Source: Tritrichomonas foetus (Eukaryota > Parabasalia > Tritrichomonadida > Tritrichomonadidae). Taken from it: DNA of 64,000 nucleotides. Shown here piece after piece: positions 50,756 to 60,500 of the stretch; positions within the stretch are counted from its first letter, which is position 1; every line of letters starts with the position of its first letter. Position numbers and translations under genes: made by a program. The stretch lies in the NCBI GenBank assembly GCA_001839685.1, contig MLAK01001404.1:1-64000 (forward strand), written 5' to 3'. The notes beneath the pieces are model-generated. The model was not told the DNA's origin, ran no database searches, and worked only from the letters and a program-made list of their open reading frames with translations.

Positions 50756-51343
50756 TTAAAGAATTTAATTTCCTTTGTTGATTTGGTAGAAACGGTTTTG
50801 AATGGTGCGAGTTAACTTCACTCGGAAATTGAATTCAAAAAGTGCGCGTTTTGTTTTTGGAAGGAGAATTCTAAACGCACATTTCTTCTGCCTTTTTTCA
50901 CCAATTTGACATTATTCTCAGATTAGTCAAGATAATAACTTCAGTGGAATAAATATTTTTATGAGTAGAGAAATCAATCTTTATAAATAAATATGTTAAG
51001 TGATTAAATTATTTATCATGAAATTCTTCATTTACAATGATGAGATTCAATCTTGAGAAGAACATTATACTAGCTTTCATTTTTGATATCCTAACAAAAT
51101 TCTGGAAAGAGCATGTGAATATCATTTTTCTTCGCAGATGATATCCTAACTAAAATCAGATAAACTAGTCCAAAATATAGGAAGATGGTTTCTAACCGCA
51201 TATTTTAAGCCACAATTGATTATCTTCCTGAAATTATATGAACTTTACATTTCATGACTGAAGTTTTGCATATTGGTAAGACTCACTTTGATGAGGGATA
51301 GTTTTCAAAAAAATAACGAAAATTATATATAAATTATTTTATT
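50756..51343. other. RFC1 upstream region
   Basis: AT-rich. On the RFC1 strand it carries GTGCGTTTAG and AAAACGCGCACT between 50840 and 50880, CpG-containing boxes that stand out from the background and recall MluI-type cell-cycle boxes; this is only a suggestion. No gene otherwise. Confidence 0.3.
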
Positions 51344-52480
51344 TCACATTTCATCATTAACTTTTTCAGCTACTGGTTCTTGTGTTTGTTCACTTACTGT
51401 TTGTTGTTCTTGTGCTTGTTCAGGTGTTGGGACTGGTGTTGATTTTGGAGCGAACACCTTAAAAACATTATATCTTTTCTTCATTCCATCGATTGCGGTC
51501 ATTGAGCCTTTCCTTTCATCCATGAATGACTTCATCTTTTCCATATCTTTGACGAGTTGGTCAACACCACTTTTCATTATTCTTTCCATCACTTTTACGT
51601 AAAAATCGGCTCCTTCGATTTTCTTCATTTGTTCAATGATTTCATTTTTATTTTCAGCGTCTACAAATTGAACGGCAAGCTTGTTTGCCTCTTCAATAAG
51701 GCCAACGTTATCTTTCAGGAGACCTGTAATACCGCGCTGTGTTCCACATTTTTTGTTGATCATGTTTACAACATTTCCAACGATATGAGCGCCTTGGAAT
51801 GGAATTTGTTCGCCATTTTTGAAAAGGATCATGGTTGGATAATCAGAAATTGAGAAATTCCCGCAAAGGTCATGATATGTTTGACAGTCAACTGATCCAA
51901 GTGTCACATTTGGTTCTGGTTCAAAAATGCTGGCAGCCTCTCTCAATTGTGGAAGAAAATGCTTTGAATGCTTATCCCAAGTTGCATAAAACATAACAAA
52001 TCCACAGTCGCTATTATAGATGTTCTTTTCAAAATTGAATGGGTTGAGTGTTTTTAATGCAGAAACTATTTTATGGATGGCTGCACCCGTGTGGTTTGAA
52101 ACGAATGTTGCAAAATCGTCTGAGGATCTGTCTCCTTCGTATTCGATTCCTTCTTTCGAATTGGCTTTGTAAAGTTTGATTGTTGGATATCCGGAAATAT
52201 CTTTGCAGAGTTTATCTGAATCGAGACAATTCACGCCACCGAAATCGGCATCTTTGAAAAAGGTGGAAGCTTCAGAAAAATCTTCAGCCATGGCTTGACA
52301 ATGTCCGCATTGAGTTGAATAGTACTTAACAAGAATCGGTCGTTTGCCACCAACATGTTTTTCGTAGTTGCCTTCGTTCAGCTCGATGTAATGACTGGTA
52401 ACAAATGTGAAGAATAAGCTAAATATCATGAATCTAGAAAGTAGTTGAAAAAATCTATTTAAAATTGGCCGGCCAAACAT
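51344..52480 (-). CDS. PDI/ERp29-type thioredoxin protein of the ER
   Basis: 378 residues. A signal peptide starts at Met1 or, more simply, at Met18 (MIFSLFFTFVTSHYIELNE). The first thioredoxin domain has the active site CGHC (residues 58-61). The second thioredoxin domain has lost both cysteines (YATWDKHSKHFLPQL, where CxxC would be), so it is a non-catalytic b-type domain. The C-terminal part (EQMKKIEGADFYVKVMERIM and the following helices) matches the ERp29/P5 D domain. The tail is Gln/Glu/Thr-rich and ends NDEM without a clear KDEL-type signal. Role: disulphide exchange and folding in the ER. Neighbours are unrelated. Confidence 0.8.
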   Translation of the reverse strand: MFGRPILNRFFQLLSRFMIFSLFFTFVTSHYIELNEGNYEKHVGGKRPILVKYYSTQCGHCQAMAEDFSEASTFFKDADFGGVNCLDSDKLCKDISGYPTIKLYKANSKEGIEYEGDRSSDDFATFVSNHTGAAIHKIVSALKTLNPFNFEKNIYNSDCGFVMFYATWDKHSKHFLPQLREAASIFEPEPNVTLGSVDCQTYHDLCGNFSISDYPTMILFKNGEQIPFQGAHIVGNVVNMINKKCGTQRGITGLLKDNVGLIEEANKLAVQFVDAENKNEIIEQMKKIEGADFYVKVMERIMKSGVDQLVKDMEKMKSFMDERKGSMTAIDGMKKRYNVFKVFAPKSTPVPTPEQAQEQQTVSEQTQEPVAEKVNDEM

Positions 52481-53916
52481 TTATTCACTTCAATCTCCAT
52501 CCAAAGAAATGTGGATCTCCACATCACCGATAGAAAGTTATACAGACTGGCCCCTGTGGTACCACTCTATGAAAGGGTTCAACATCAAGAAAAATTAGTA
52601 ATTTTATCTTACGAAGAGTCTACTCTCTTCATTCTCGATTTTGAGAGATGTATTGAATTTCTAATCAAATTGTCAACTTTTTGATTTATTTATACAAATT
52701 CATGAGATAGTCACTGAGCAAAATTCATTTTCATCTTTTTGTCTATCATGCAAATGAATATGATTCTTCGAATGACAATGTTTGTGTCTATGTGATCAAT
52801 AAGAAAGCATAAGAAAAACATGAACACCCTAGTGTTTTGGTTGTTTCGATAGTTGTGAGGAAGAAACAGTAGTTGTTTATTTTACATGAATATAAATACA
52901 ATGACTCAAATATTTAGCCCTGCAGTTCATGATCACTTCACAATTCTTTCAGGGTGATGAATGTCAAATTGTGCATAACCCTCAACAATTGTTTTCTATT
53001 AGCTCACACATATTCATGACATTATTGTTCATGCAATTTAAAGAGTTTTTGAAGATGAAAAAGTAAAGAAGGAAGAAGAAGAAACGAAATGAACGAAATC
53101 GGAAATACACTGCTGTCCATAAGAAAATAAATGAGAGATAATAAATGAGAAAAAGTAAATGAGATAGCAGGGGGAAAACGCCAATGGAAATTTTGATAAA
53201 TTCCCACTTCATGTTGAATTTTCACGATGAAATAAGGGAAATACGAGAAAAGTTATTTCATAATAGTCTTCTGCATGAAGCGAAAATGCTCAATCATCGT
53301 TTCGACATTTCTATTCTACTATTAAAGATAACAAAAAGCTTTTGATACTGTAGGGTTTTACTGTATCAACTGAAACCCTAATCCGAAAAGTCTGTATAGG
53401 TTGGCTCGAAATATTGAAACACCAATTAATCTACATTCAACAAAAATAACACAACAGCCGCACTTCAAGGCTGAATCTATGAAAGTTGTGCTTTTATAAA
53501 ACTATCGGATGGTTTTCAAGTGAGAAATCATTGTTGAATTATCAGACAAAATATATGATTAGAATTTTGGATTTTCATCAAAAAACTACGATCTAGGAAA
53601 ATGTTGTAGGTGCTTCTCAATGATTTTTAGTATGATGATGATTAATATTGCAAAATATTGCAGATTTGAATTGATATCGATAATCGACAACATCAATGTC
53701 AATTTCGATAGTCGGCAAATTTTCCTCGATGACCATCAAATACCCATCCTTGTCAATTAGTATATTTTTTTTACACTAGATATTTCAATTTAAATGCAAA
53801 ATATAGGTACATGTATCAGCTCTAGAGTCCTATGATGACAATATTTAAAAACACAGAAGATCCAATCCGAGACCGTTTATATGTCACTTTTTTCACAGTG
53901 AATGTCAAACCGTTGA
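52481..53916. other. Divergent intergenic region
   Basis: 1.5 kb of AT-rich sequence. It includes an 8-bp hairpin (TAGGGTTT at 53351-53358 with AAACCCTA at 53373-53380, overlapping a GATAC/GTATC palindrome). The frames at 52982-53225 are low-complexity and not called. Confidence 0.35.
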
Positions 53917-53933
53917 ATCGGCGGAAAGCCGAT
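53917..53933 (+). promoter_or_regulatory. Hairpin upstream of the 897-residue protein gene
   Basis: ATCGGC-GGAAA-GCCGAT gives a 6-bp GC-rich stem and a 5-nt loop, 44 bases before the ATG at 53978. It may lie in the 5' untranslated region, or simply be a binding site; no function is known. Confidence 0.3.
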
Positions 53934-53977
53934 AGAAATAAATTCAATTTTATTCAATCAAAGATCTTGAGGAAAAA

Positions 53978-56671
53978 ATGAGTTCTCTGATAGGCTTTAT
54001 CACAGCGCCATCAAAAACATCGCCTGTTGGATCTTACTGCAAAGTTTCTCAAGATGGGAACCAAATTGTTCTCACTGACGACACTTCAGCACGTGCTTTT
54101 GTTCAAAAACAAGAATTCGACGAAATCACTGATAATTTTTCTAACATTATCAACAGAGTTACTCCGAATGGATCAATGCGCGTCATCAGTTTCGGTAGTG
54201 AGTTTTCAACGCCCTCAATTCCACAAATTAAAGAATGGTCGATTCAATTTTTAAATCAACGATTTCGACAAAACGATAAAAGTGTTATTCCGATTTCAGC
54301 TGGTATTTTATTTGATAAAGATGTTCTCGACTTCTTCGCATTAACATCCGCAAAAACAGAAAATTTTCAAATGGTTGAAGTTGATAATATTATCGATGCT
54401 ATTGATCTTATTGATTATTCCTTTGAAAAGTTTCGTCGTTTTAAAGAGAGCGTCTATGTTTTGCGTGTCGGAATCGATCCATTTTTCGAATGGGTTGTTG
54501 TTCCTCGAGTTGATGCTTTTGTTCCAACTCCATCGATTGCAGGACTACCGCCAAACGAAAAACTAATTTTTATTATGAAACAATTTCCATCATTCACAGA
54601 ATCAGGTATTGAACGTTTCAGACGAATGTCCAATGTTTTCAAACTGGTTTCTGACACTTTTTGTGACATTACAACATATTGGGTTTGCCATATAGCTAAA
54701 GATGTATCACTTAAGTCCAACGCTTCACTTTTCCGTATTGTAAATTATATTTCTGATGCAGCAAAACTTAAATTCACAATTCAACGAAGTAAACTTTTCT
54801 TCACTCATAAACAAGAAAATGAAAATGTAACTGATGTGGAAAACACTGAAAGTGCTGTTGGTGAAAGTGGAACTGTTTTAAATGATGCACAGAGGCTTCA
54901 AGCTCGCCGTGAAGAAAGAGTTCTTAAGCGTGAATTAAAAATGAAGTTTTCTGATGATGATGACAATGAAGATGGTGATGATGAGTATTTTTATGATTAC
55001 GAAAATGATAAGGACTTTGCAAAAGGAAATAATAAAAACAGTGGAAAAGCCGGAAAAAGAAATTATCCACCGAAAAAGTTACTTAGAGATGGACCAATGA
55101 CAAAAGAAGATGAAGAAGCAGCTCTTGCAGCTTTGCTTGGTGTTGAAAGTTCTTCTACATTCGATGGTGAAAGTGTTCACAGTAAAATCTCACCTGTAGA
55201 AGATACCTCAATAATTAATGGAAGTGATAAACTTTCTCCAAAAAGTGGAAAAGTTGCTCAAAATGCTGACAAAAATACTGATAAATCTGCTGGTAAAAAC
55301 ACCGGTAAAAGAGGTGGAAAAGCCGGCAAAAAAGGTGTTGCCCCTTCTCCTGAAAAAGATGATGGAGAAGTCCAAGATTTAGGAAAAATCGAAGACTATT
55401 TTGAAGGAACTGCAAAACGCGATGGAAAGTCGCCTCGTGACACAGGAAGAGGTGGAAAAGGATCACCAAAAGGTGAACGAAATGAAGAAGATGCTGATAA
55501 AAATTATGAATATCAATATACAAATGATGACTTCCTAAAAGATTCAGACGATGAATATGATGAGGATGATGGTAGGTCCGCTAAATCTGGCTCCAGCCGG
55601 AAGCGTGGTGGAAAAGGTGGAAGTCCAAAGGGAAGCGGCCGATCAAAAAGAGGGAAAGGCAGAAAGAAAGGAAAAGATGGAATTGTCATCGATGCAAATG
55701 CAATGTCAATTGACCCTAATGGCATAGAAGCCGCCGATCAAACTGAACTCGAAAAGTTGAAGCAAAAACAGCAACTTGCAGAAGCCGAAGAAGAAAATCT
55801 TGCCTCTCTTCGAGACATTCTTAGCAAGAAAAAGAAGAAGAAGAAGAGAGCCAAGAAACAAGAAATTCACGAAGAAGAAGACGAATATGAAGATAAAAAA
55901 TCCCAAAAGAAAAACAATGAAGAAATTGAAGATGAAGCGACACAGAATCGAATTCGTGAAATTCGTGAAATGCGGAGAAAGAAGAGAATAGACCAAGAAA
56001 AGAAAGAAAAGCAGAAAAAAGATCAAGAAAACTCACAATCAGGTTTTAATTCACAATCAGGTTTTAATTCACAAACAGGATCAACAATGTCCAAAAGAGA
56101 TAGAATCGCAAAAAGAATGCAAATTTTGCGTCAAATGAAAATGCAAGAAGAATCTGAATATGAAGAAGAGGAAGAAGAAGAAACTGAGACTGCAAAACAA
56201 GCAGCAGAAAGAAAACGTGCTGAAAGACGGAAAGCATTATTTAAATTCCAAATTCTCGCAACAACAGCAAAAAGGCTTGCAGCTGATCCAGATTCCGAAG
56301 AAACAATGATGTATAGAACTGCAAATGAATTAGAAAGAGCCAAAAAGTTCCTCATTGCGCAAAAGAAAGACCATATCAAAGAAATACATGTATTAAGAGA
56401 GAAACTTTTGCATAAGAAAAAACAGCATGAAACATATCTAGCTGATATCAAAGATATGAGAATGTTGTTCCTTGAAGTCCACAACCAAAACATGCAGACA
56501 GTAGCTATGATAAAGAAAAAAGAGAAAATCAAGGAACAAGAAGAAAGGGGAACAAGGGAATTAAAGAGACCAGAATACTTAAAAGCGGAACAACTTCTTA
56601 TGAGAGAAATTAAAAACGTGCAGGATGAAATTCAAGCAATCAAAAAGAGGAAGAACCTTTCACCAATTTGA
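53978..56671 (+). CDS. Large charged coiled-coil protein with a possible degenerate kinesin-like head
   Basis: 897 residues, not firmly recognised. The N-terminal 300 residues are folded; the text FDEITDNFSNIINRVTPNG and VISFGSEFSTPSIPQIKEW resembles the P-loop neighbourhood of a kinesin motor without the GQTGSGKT loop, so a dead motor is only a guess. The next 300 residues are very acidic or Gly/Lys-rich (SDDDDNEDGDDEYF and repeats of GKAGKK/GRGGKG) and disordered. The C-terminal 200 residues are a long coiled coil (HIKEIHVLREKLLHKKKQ). No membrane segments. It could be a nuclear or cytoskeletal linker. The ATG is 44 bases after a GC-rich hairpin. Confidence 0.6.
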   Translation: MSSLIGFITAPSKTSPVGSYCKVSQDGNQIVLTDDTSARAFVQKQEFDEITDNFSNIINRVTPNGSMRVISFGSEFSTPSIPQIKEWSIQFLNQRFRQNDKSVIPISAGILFDKDVLDFFALTSAKTENFQMVEVDNIIDAIDLIDYSFEKFRRFKESVYVLRVGIDPFFEWVVVPRVDAFVPTPSIAGLPPNEKLIFIMKQFPSFTESGIERFRRMSNVFKLVSDTFCDITTYWVCHIAKDVSLKSNASLFRIVNYISDAAKLKFTIQRSKLFFTHKQENENVTDVENTESAVGESGTVLNDAQRLQARREERVLKRELKMKFSDDDDNEDGDDEYFYDYENDKDFAKGNNKNSGKAGKRNYPPKKLLRDGPMTKEDEEAALAALLGVESSSTFDGESVHSKISPVEDTSIINGSDKLSPKSGKVAQNADKNTDKSAGKNTGKRGGKAGKKGVAPSPEKDDGEVQDLGKIEDYFEGTAKRDGKSPRDTGRGGKGSPKGERNEEDADKNYEYQYTNDDFLKDSDDEYDEDDGRSAKSGSSRKRGGKGGSPKGSGRSKRGKGRKKGKDGIVIDANAMSIDPNGIEAADQTELEKLKQKQQLAEAEEENLASLRDILSKKKKKKKRAKKQEIHEEEDEYEDKKSQKKNNEEIEDEATQNRIREIREMRRKKRIDQEKKEKQKKDQENSQSGFNSQSGFNSQTGSTMSKRDRIAKRMQILRQMKMQEESEYEEEEEEETETAKQAAERKRAERRKALFKFQILATTAKRLAADPDSEETMMYRTANELERAKKFLIAQKKDHIKEIHVLREKLLHKKKQHETYLADIKDMRMLFLEVHNQNMQTVAMIKKKEKIKEQEERGTRELKRPEYLKAEQLLMREIKNVQDEIQAIKKRKNLSPI

Positions 56672-56785
56672 TCTTGCTCATTGAATAAGATTTAATTGTT
56701 CTTTGTATATTTATTATTTTTAATAAAATGGATAAGGAAAAAACATTGTTTTTATGTTTCGCTTGTTAGAATCTTTCTGACTTTC

Positions 56786-56983
56786 GATTATCTTATTACT
56801 CTAGATTTTCTTATCACTCTAGATTTTCTTATCACTCTAGATTTTCTTATCACTCTAGATTTTCTTATCACTCTAGATTTTCTTATCACTCTAGATTTTC
56901 TTATCACTCTAGATTTTCTTATCACTCTAGATTTTCTTATTACTCTAGATTATCCTATTACTTTAGATTATTTTATTGCTTAC
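56786..56983. repeat. 18-bp minisatellite, eleven copies
   Basis: Unit GATTTTCTTATCACTCTA of 18 bp, copies spaced 18 bases from 56786; the middle copies are identical and the first and last two are degenerate. It lies between the 3' ends of the 897-residue gene and the SH3-like gene. The open frame through it is only the translation of the repeat. Confidence 0.9.
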
Positions 56984-57093
56984 AAATTGTGATGACATTG
57001 AGTTTGAGGGAAATTTTAGGAACAAATACTGAACTTACAAAAATGAAGACAAAAACAAAAAGAAGGATAAAAACATGTTTACATAATTAAGAA

Positions 57094-57486
57094 TCAAAAA
57101 TTTGGATTAAATTTCAAGTATGCTATTGGAAAGAATTTCTTTTCATGGTTACTGTTCTTGATGGTGCACCACCCATTAGCAGCATTGTAGCTTGGGTCAT
57201 CTGGGAGCAAGTCAACGACAGTTACAACTTCGTTTAATTGCGAATCTAAATATAAGCTGTCGTCCATCACAAGTTTTGGCAAGCACTGAATGATTGTAGC
57301 ATACGTTTTCCATTTTTTACTGTAAGCTCGAGAGTATGGCTGGAAAATTCTATTTTCGTCTTCTTTTGTAATTTCGTCGGTTTCTTTTAATCCTAAAAGT
57401 TTCACAGAACGTTGCTCATCCATAATGCCCCAGCTGAAATCGCCCTTATCATTATTAAAAAGCAAAACTGGAAAAGAATCGCCCAT
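57094..57486 (-). CDS. Small SH3-like domain protein
   Basis: 130 residues from the ATG at 57486; the frame runs 15 bases further to a TTG. The C-terminal 55 residues look like an SH3 domain: VVTVVDLLPDD (RT-loop/acidic region), GWCTIKNSN (the conserved Trp and n-Src area) and KKFFPIAYLKF (the FPSNYV end). The N-terminal 75 residues are an alpha/beta segment (FPVLLFNNDKGDFSWGIMDE) not recognised. An adaptor-type protein binding proline-rich ligands is likely. It is divergent from THO2 with 111 bp between the start codons and convergent with the 897-residue gene. Confidence 0.55.
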   Translation of the reverse strand: MGDSFPVLLFNNDKGDFSWGIMDEQRSVKLLGLKETDEITKEDENRIFQPYSRAYSKKWKTYATIIQCLPKLVMDDSLYLDSQLNEVVTVVDLLPDDPSYNAANGWCTIKNSNHEKKFFPIAYLKFNPNF

Positions 57487-57570
57487 TGAATGTTCTTGCA
57501 AATGGCAAGATTTTTACAGGTCAATATATTGGTTAATTCCATGCAGAAAATCACCTTTAAATTTCACCTT

Positions 57571-57575
57571 TCATT
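57571..57575 (+). promoter_or_regulatory. Initiator (TCATT) of the THO2 gene
   Basis: TCATT lies 22-26 bases before the ATG at 57598 and downstream of the ATGs at 57490 and 57541, so it argues for the 57598 start. Confidence 0.4.
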
Positions 57576-57597
57576 GGAACCAAATCGAGGTTCACCA

Positions 57598-60500
57598 ATG
57601 ACGAGTATCTCGAAAACAGTCCAAGAAATTCGCAATTTTCTTGATACAGATGGTGATACTGCTAAAAATCTCGCCTACGAACTCACCAAAACCGATTTGA
57701 CAAACGAACAAATCATGAGCATTTTATGGAGTTTTCTATCCTTGTCAAAAACGGCGCCTACGTTGAAAGAAAATTCCTCCGACTTGATTTATCTCCTCGC
57801 AAGCGAGATTGCAAACATCAGACCCGAATTCAACAATATGATATTCTTAACAGTCGACAAAGCAGACCTAATTCGATTCTCTGCAGAAAACAATAAAACC
57901 TTCAAGAACTTATTCGGTTATTATCAAAACCAGAAAATCAAAATTAACAAATATCAATATTTAAAACATAATCCGGAAGGCTTTGCCTATTTAATCTTTG
58001 ACGTGATGAAAAACCGGCCAGAGGACCTAATGCAAATCATCGGCGAGTTCAATTTGGACCCAGACTCTGTTTTGTTATTATTGATTGATATTATTGGAAC
58101 TCACGATAACAAAGATTTATTCCCAATGCTCAAACAATTCAATGTTGAAAGAATGATAAACATGCTGATTCAGAAAATTGACCAAAATTTTCAACAAGGC
58201 CATATCAAATTTTTGTTTTATTTGTTTGATTCTGGAATTATTCCGATTGTGCAGCAAAAGCCAATTATTGAGCATCTTGGAAGCATCTTAGAAAAACTTA
58301 GAAATGTTTTAAATGATGCAACCAATAACTTTTGTGCACAATTGATAAAGCCAATGACAAAGTCCAAATTCATTCCAGTTCCTAAACCTTTCCTTAAGGC
58401 GAAAGAAGAATTTTTTGAAGCTAAAAATATGCTTTATAACTCTCCACATTTTCGCCTTTCTTTTGCCAATATTGATCTTCAAACAATCTTCAAGTATGCC
58501 AGCTATGACCCTTGTTCAATTCCAAAAGTTGCAGAATATGTAACCAATTATCTTTATCAAGAAGTTACAAGTAATCCAACTGACTTTCTTTCAAATGAAA
58601 CAAATATAAAGTTACTCTTAATTCTATCATGTCACTGTACTTCAAATTATTTAATCACTTCCGTTTTAAAACTTGAAAATATTCCACCGTTTATTTTCTC
58701 GACATTTTTACTTCCAGCTATTTCTACAAGTGATGTTGGATGGCAGCTTTCCCAAATTGCATTTGATAAAATGAAAAGTTTTCCATTTCCTATTCGATGC
58801 AAAATATATGAAAAATTTGAAGAAGTTACCCAAAAAATTACAGATTTACGGATTCTAGCATCTTCTGTTATTGGAAAAATTGCAAACATCACAAACAGAA
58901 TTGCAAAAGGATCCAATACATATTCGCTTCGATTTGCAAAATTATTCGTGAAGGCTCCAAATGCTGCAGCTAACTCATTATTTAGATATATTTGTGATTT
59001 TGTTCCAACACCACCAATTGAAGTACCAATTAGTCTTTTGAAAGATGTATCGACTTTATCACTTGATGTAGTTTTATACGTCATAACTAAAGCAATTTCT
59101 CAAAAGAAAGTTGTTATTGGTGAATCCCGAGAAGATATTTCATCATGGCCCCATATTATTGCCAATTTCTTAGGGAAACTTGCATTTGATCAATACAATA
59201 ATGGAATTGATATTCGTTCATATCTTTACTTCATTATTGATGGACTAAAAAGGAAAGAAATTGCTTATGTTTGTTTACTTAGAACACTTGTAACAGCAAT
59301 AACATCGATTCAATATCGAGGTGATTTAACAAAACCTGATATTCGAAGACGCTCTGGTGAATCACTTATGCGATTATCTCGTCGTATTAAGTCTAATGAT
59401 GATAATCAGATGATTCAACAAGATTTCCGAGAATTGTTAATTGATCAAGAAAATCTTGGTCTTAAACTATTAGCATTAATTGATGAAATGCATACATCAC
59501 AAGATTTCATTAAGCACATTCAAGACATTGATAGTGCAACAGATCGATTTGATGATATTCTATTCACATTTTTAATTATTTGTGAATTTCTTGAATTAAG
59601 TGAATTGAATCCAATTCAATTAATTGAGGAGTATCATTTTTCCTATCCTGCTGCATTCCATATTGCAAGAGGAAATAATCATGTTTATGATAACCTGTCT
59701 TCAATTATTCCAGAAAAATTACATCCTGATCTATTTTTATATTTCTGGAACAATGATGTGAAAGATTTATGTACGCCACATAAAGCCTTTGATGAGTTCA
59801 ATGAAGAAATTGACAAACTTTTAGAGAATGAAACAAGTGAGGAAAGAAAGAATCAGCTTGAAATGATTAAAAGTAAAAGTAATCAAAATAAAGAAAAACA
59901 AATTGAACGTGTTAAAGAAGTTTATCAGAAATTATCTGAACTTAGCAATGATTGGTTTTCTGATAATCATGTTTATACCCTCTTTGTTAGATATTGTGTT
60001 ATGCCACGCACACTTACTTCACAATTTGATGCTTTATTTTCATCTAAATTCATTTTTATCCTTGCGCATACTTGTGAAACATTTAGAATGGATTTCCTTA
60101 TTCAAAATCTCATTCGTCATCTACATTTTAATATCTTTTCTCGAACATTTGAAGAATCGCGTAATTTTGGTTTACTTTTGAAGAATTTGCTCAAGATTCA
60201 AAGACAAAGAGCATTTGAATCAACTATTCATAATATTTTAATATCTAAACTTTCTTTACTCCTTGAGAGAAAAGAAATGTTGATGGTGATAGCAAATGCT
60301 GTTATTATGTTAGATCAAATGACAAAATATTTCCCAAGAAAAGAAAAGCACAGAGAAATAATTACCCAAAAATTAAAGCTTGTAGATATTCCAAATGGTA
60401 GTAGTGTGAAAATGCTTGTTGTGAATTACTTACCAAAAATATCTAAACCGCAAACTGATGGTGATGGAATCATTAATGAGTCGGAATTCGAAGAAATTAT

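Noticed and set aside
56696..56992. 98-codon frame of repeated Leu/Ile/Thr
   Set aside because: It only translates the 18-bp minisatellite.
57490..57597. Upstream extension of THO2
   Set aside because: It would start 4 bases from the divergent gene's ATG, and a good initiator lies downstream at 57571.
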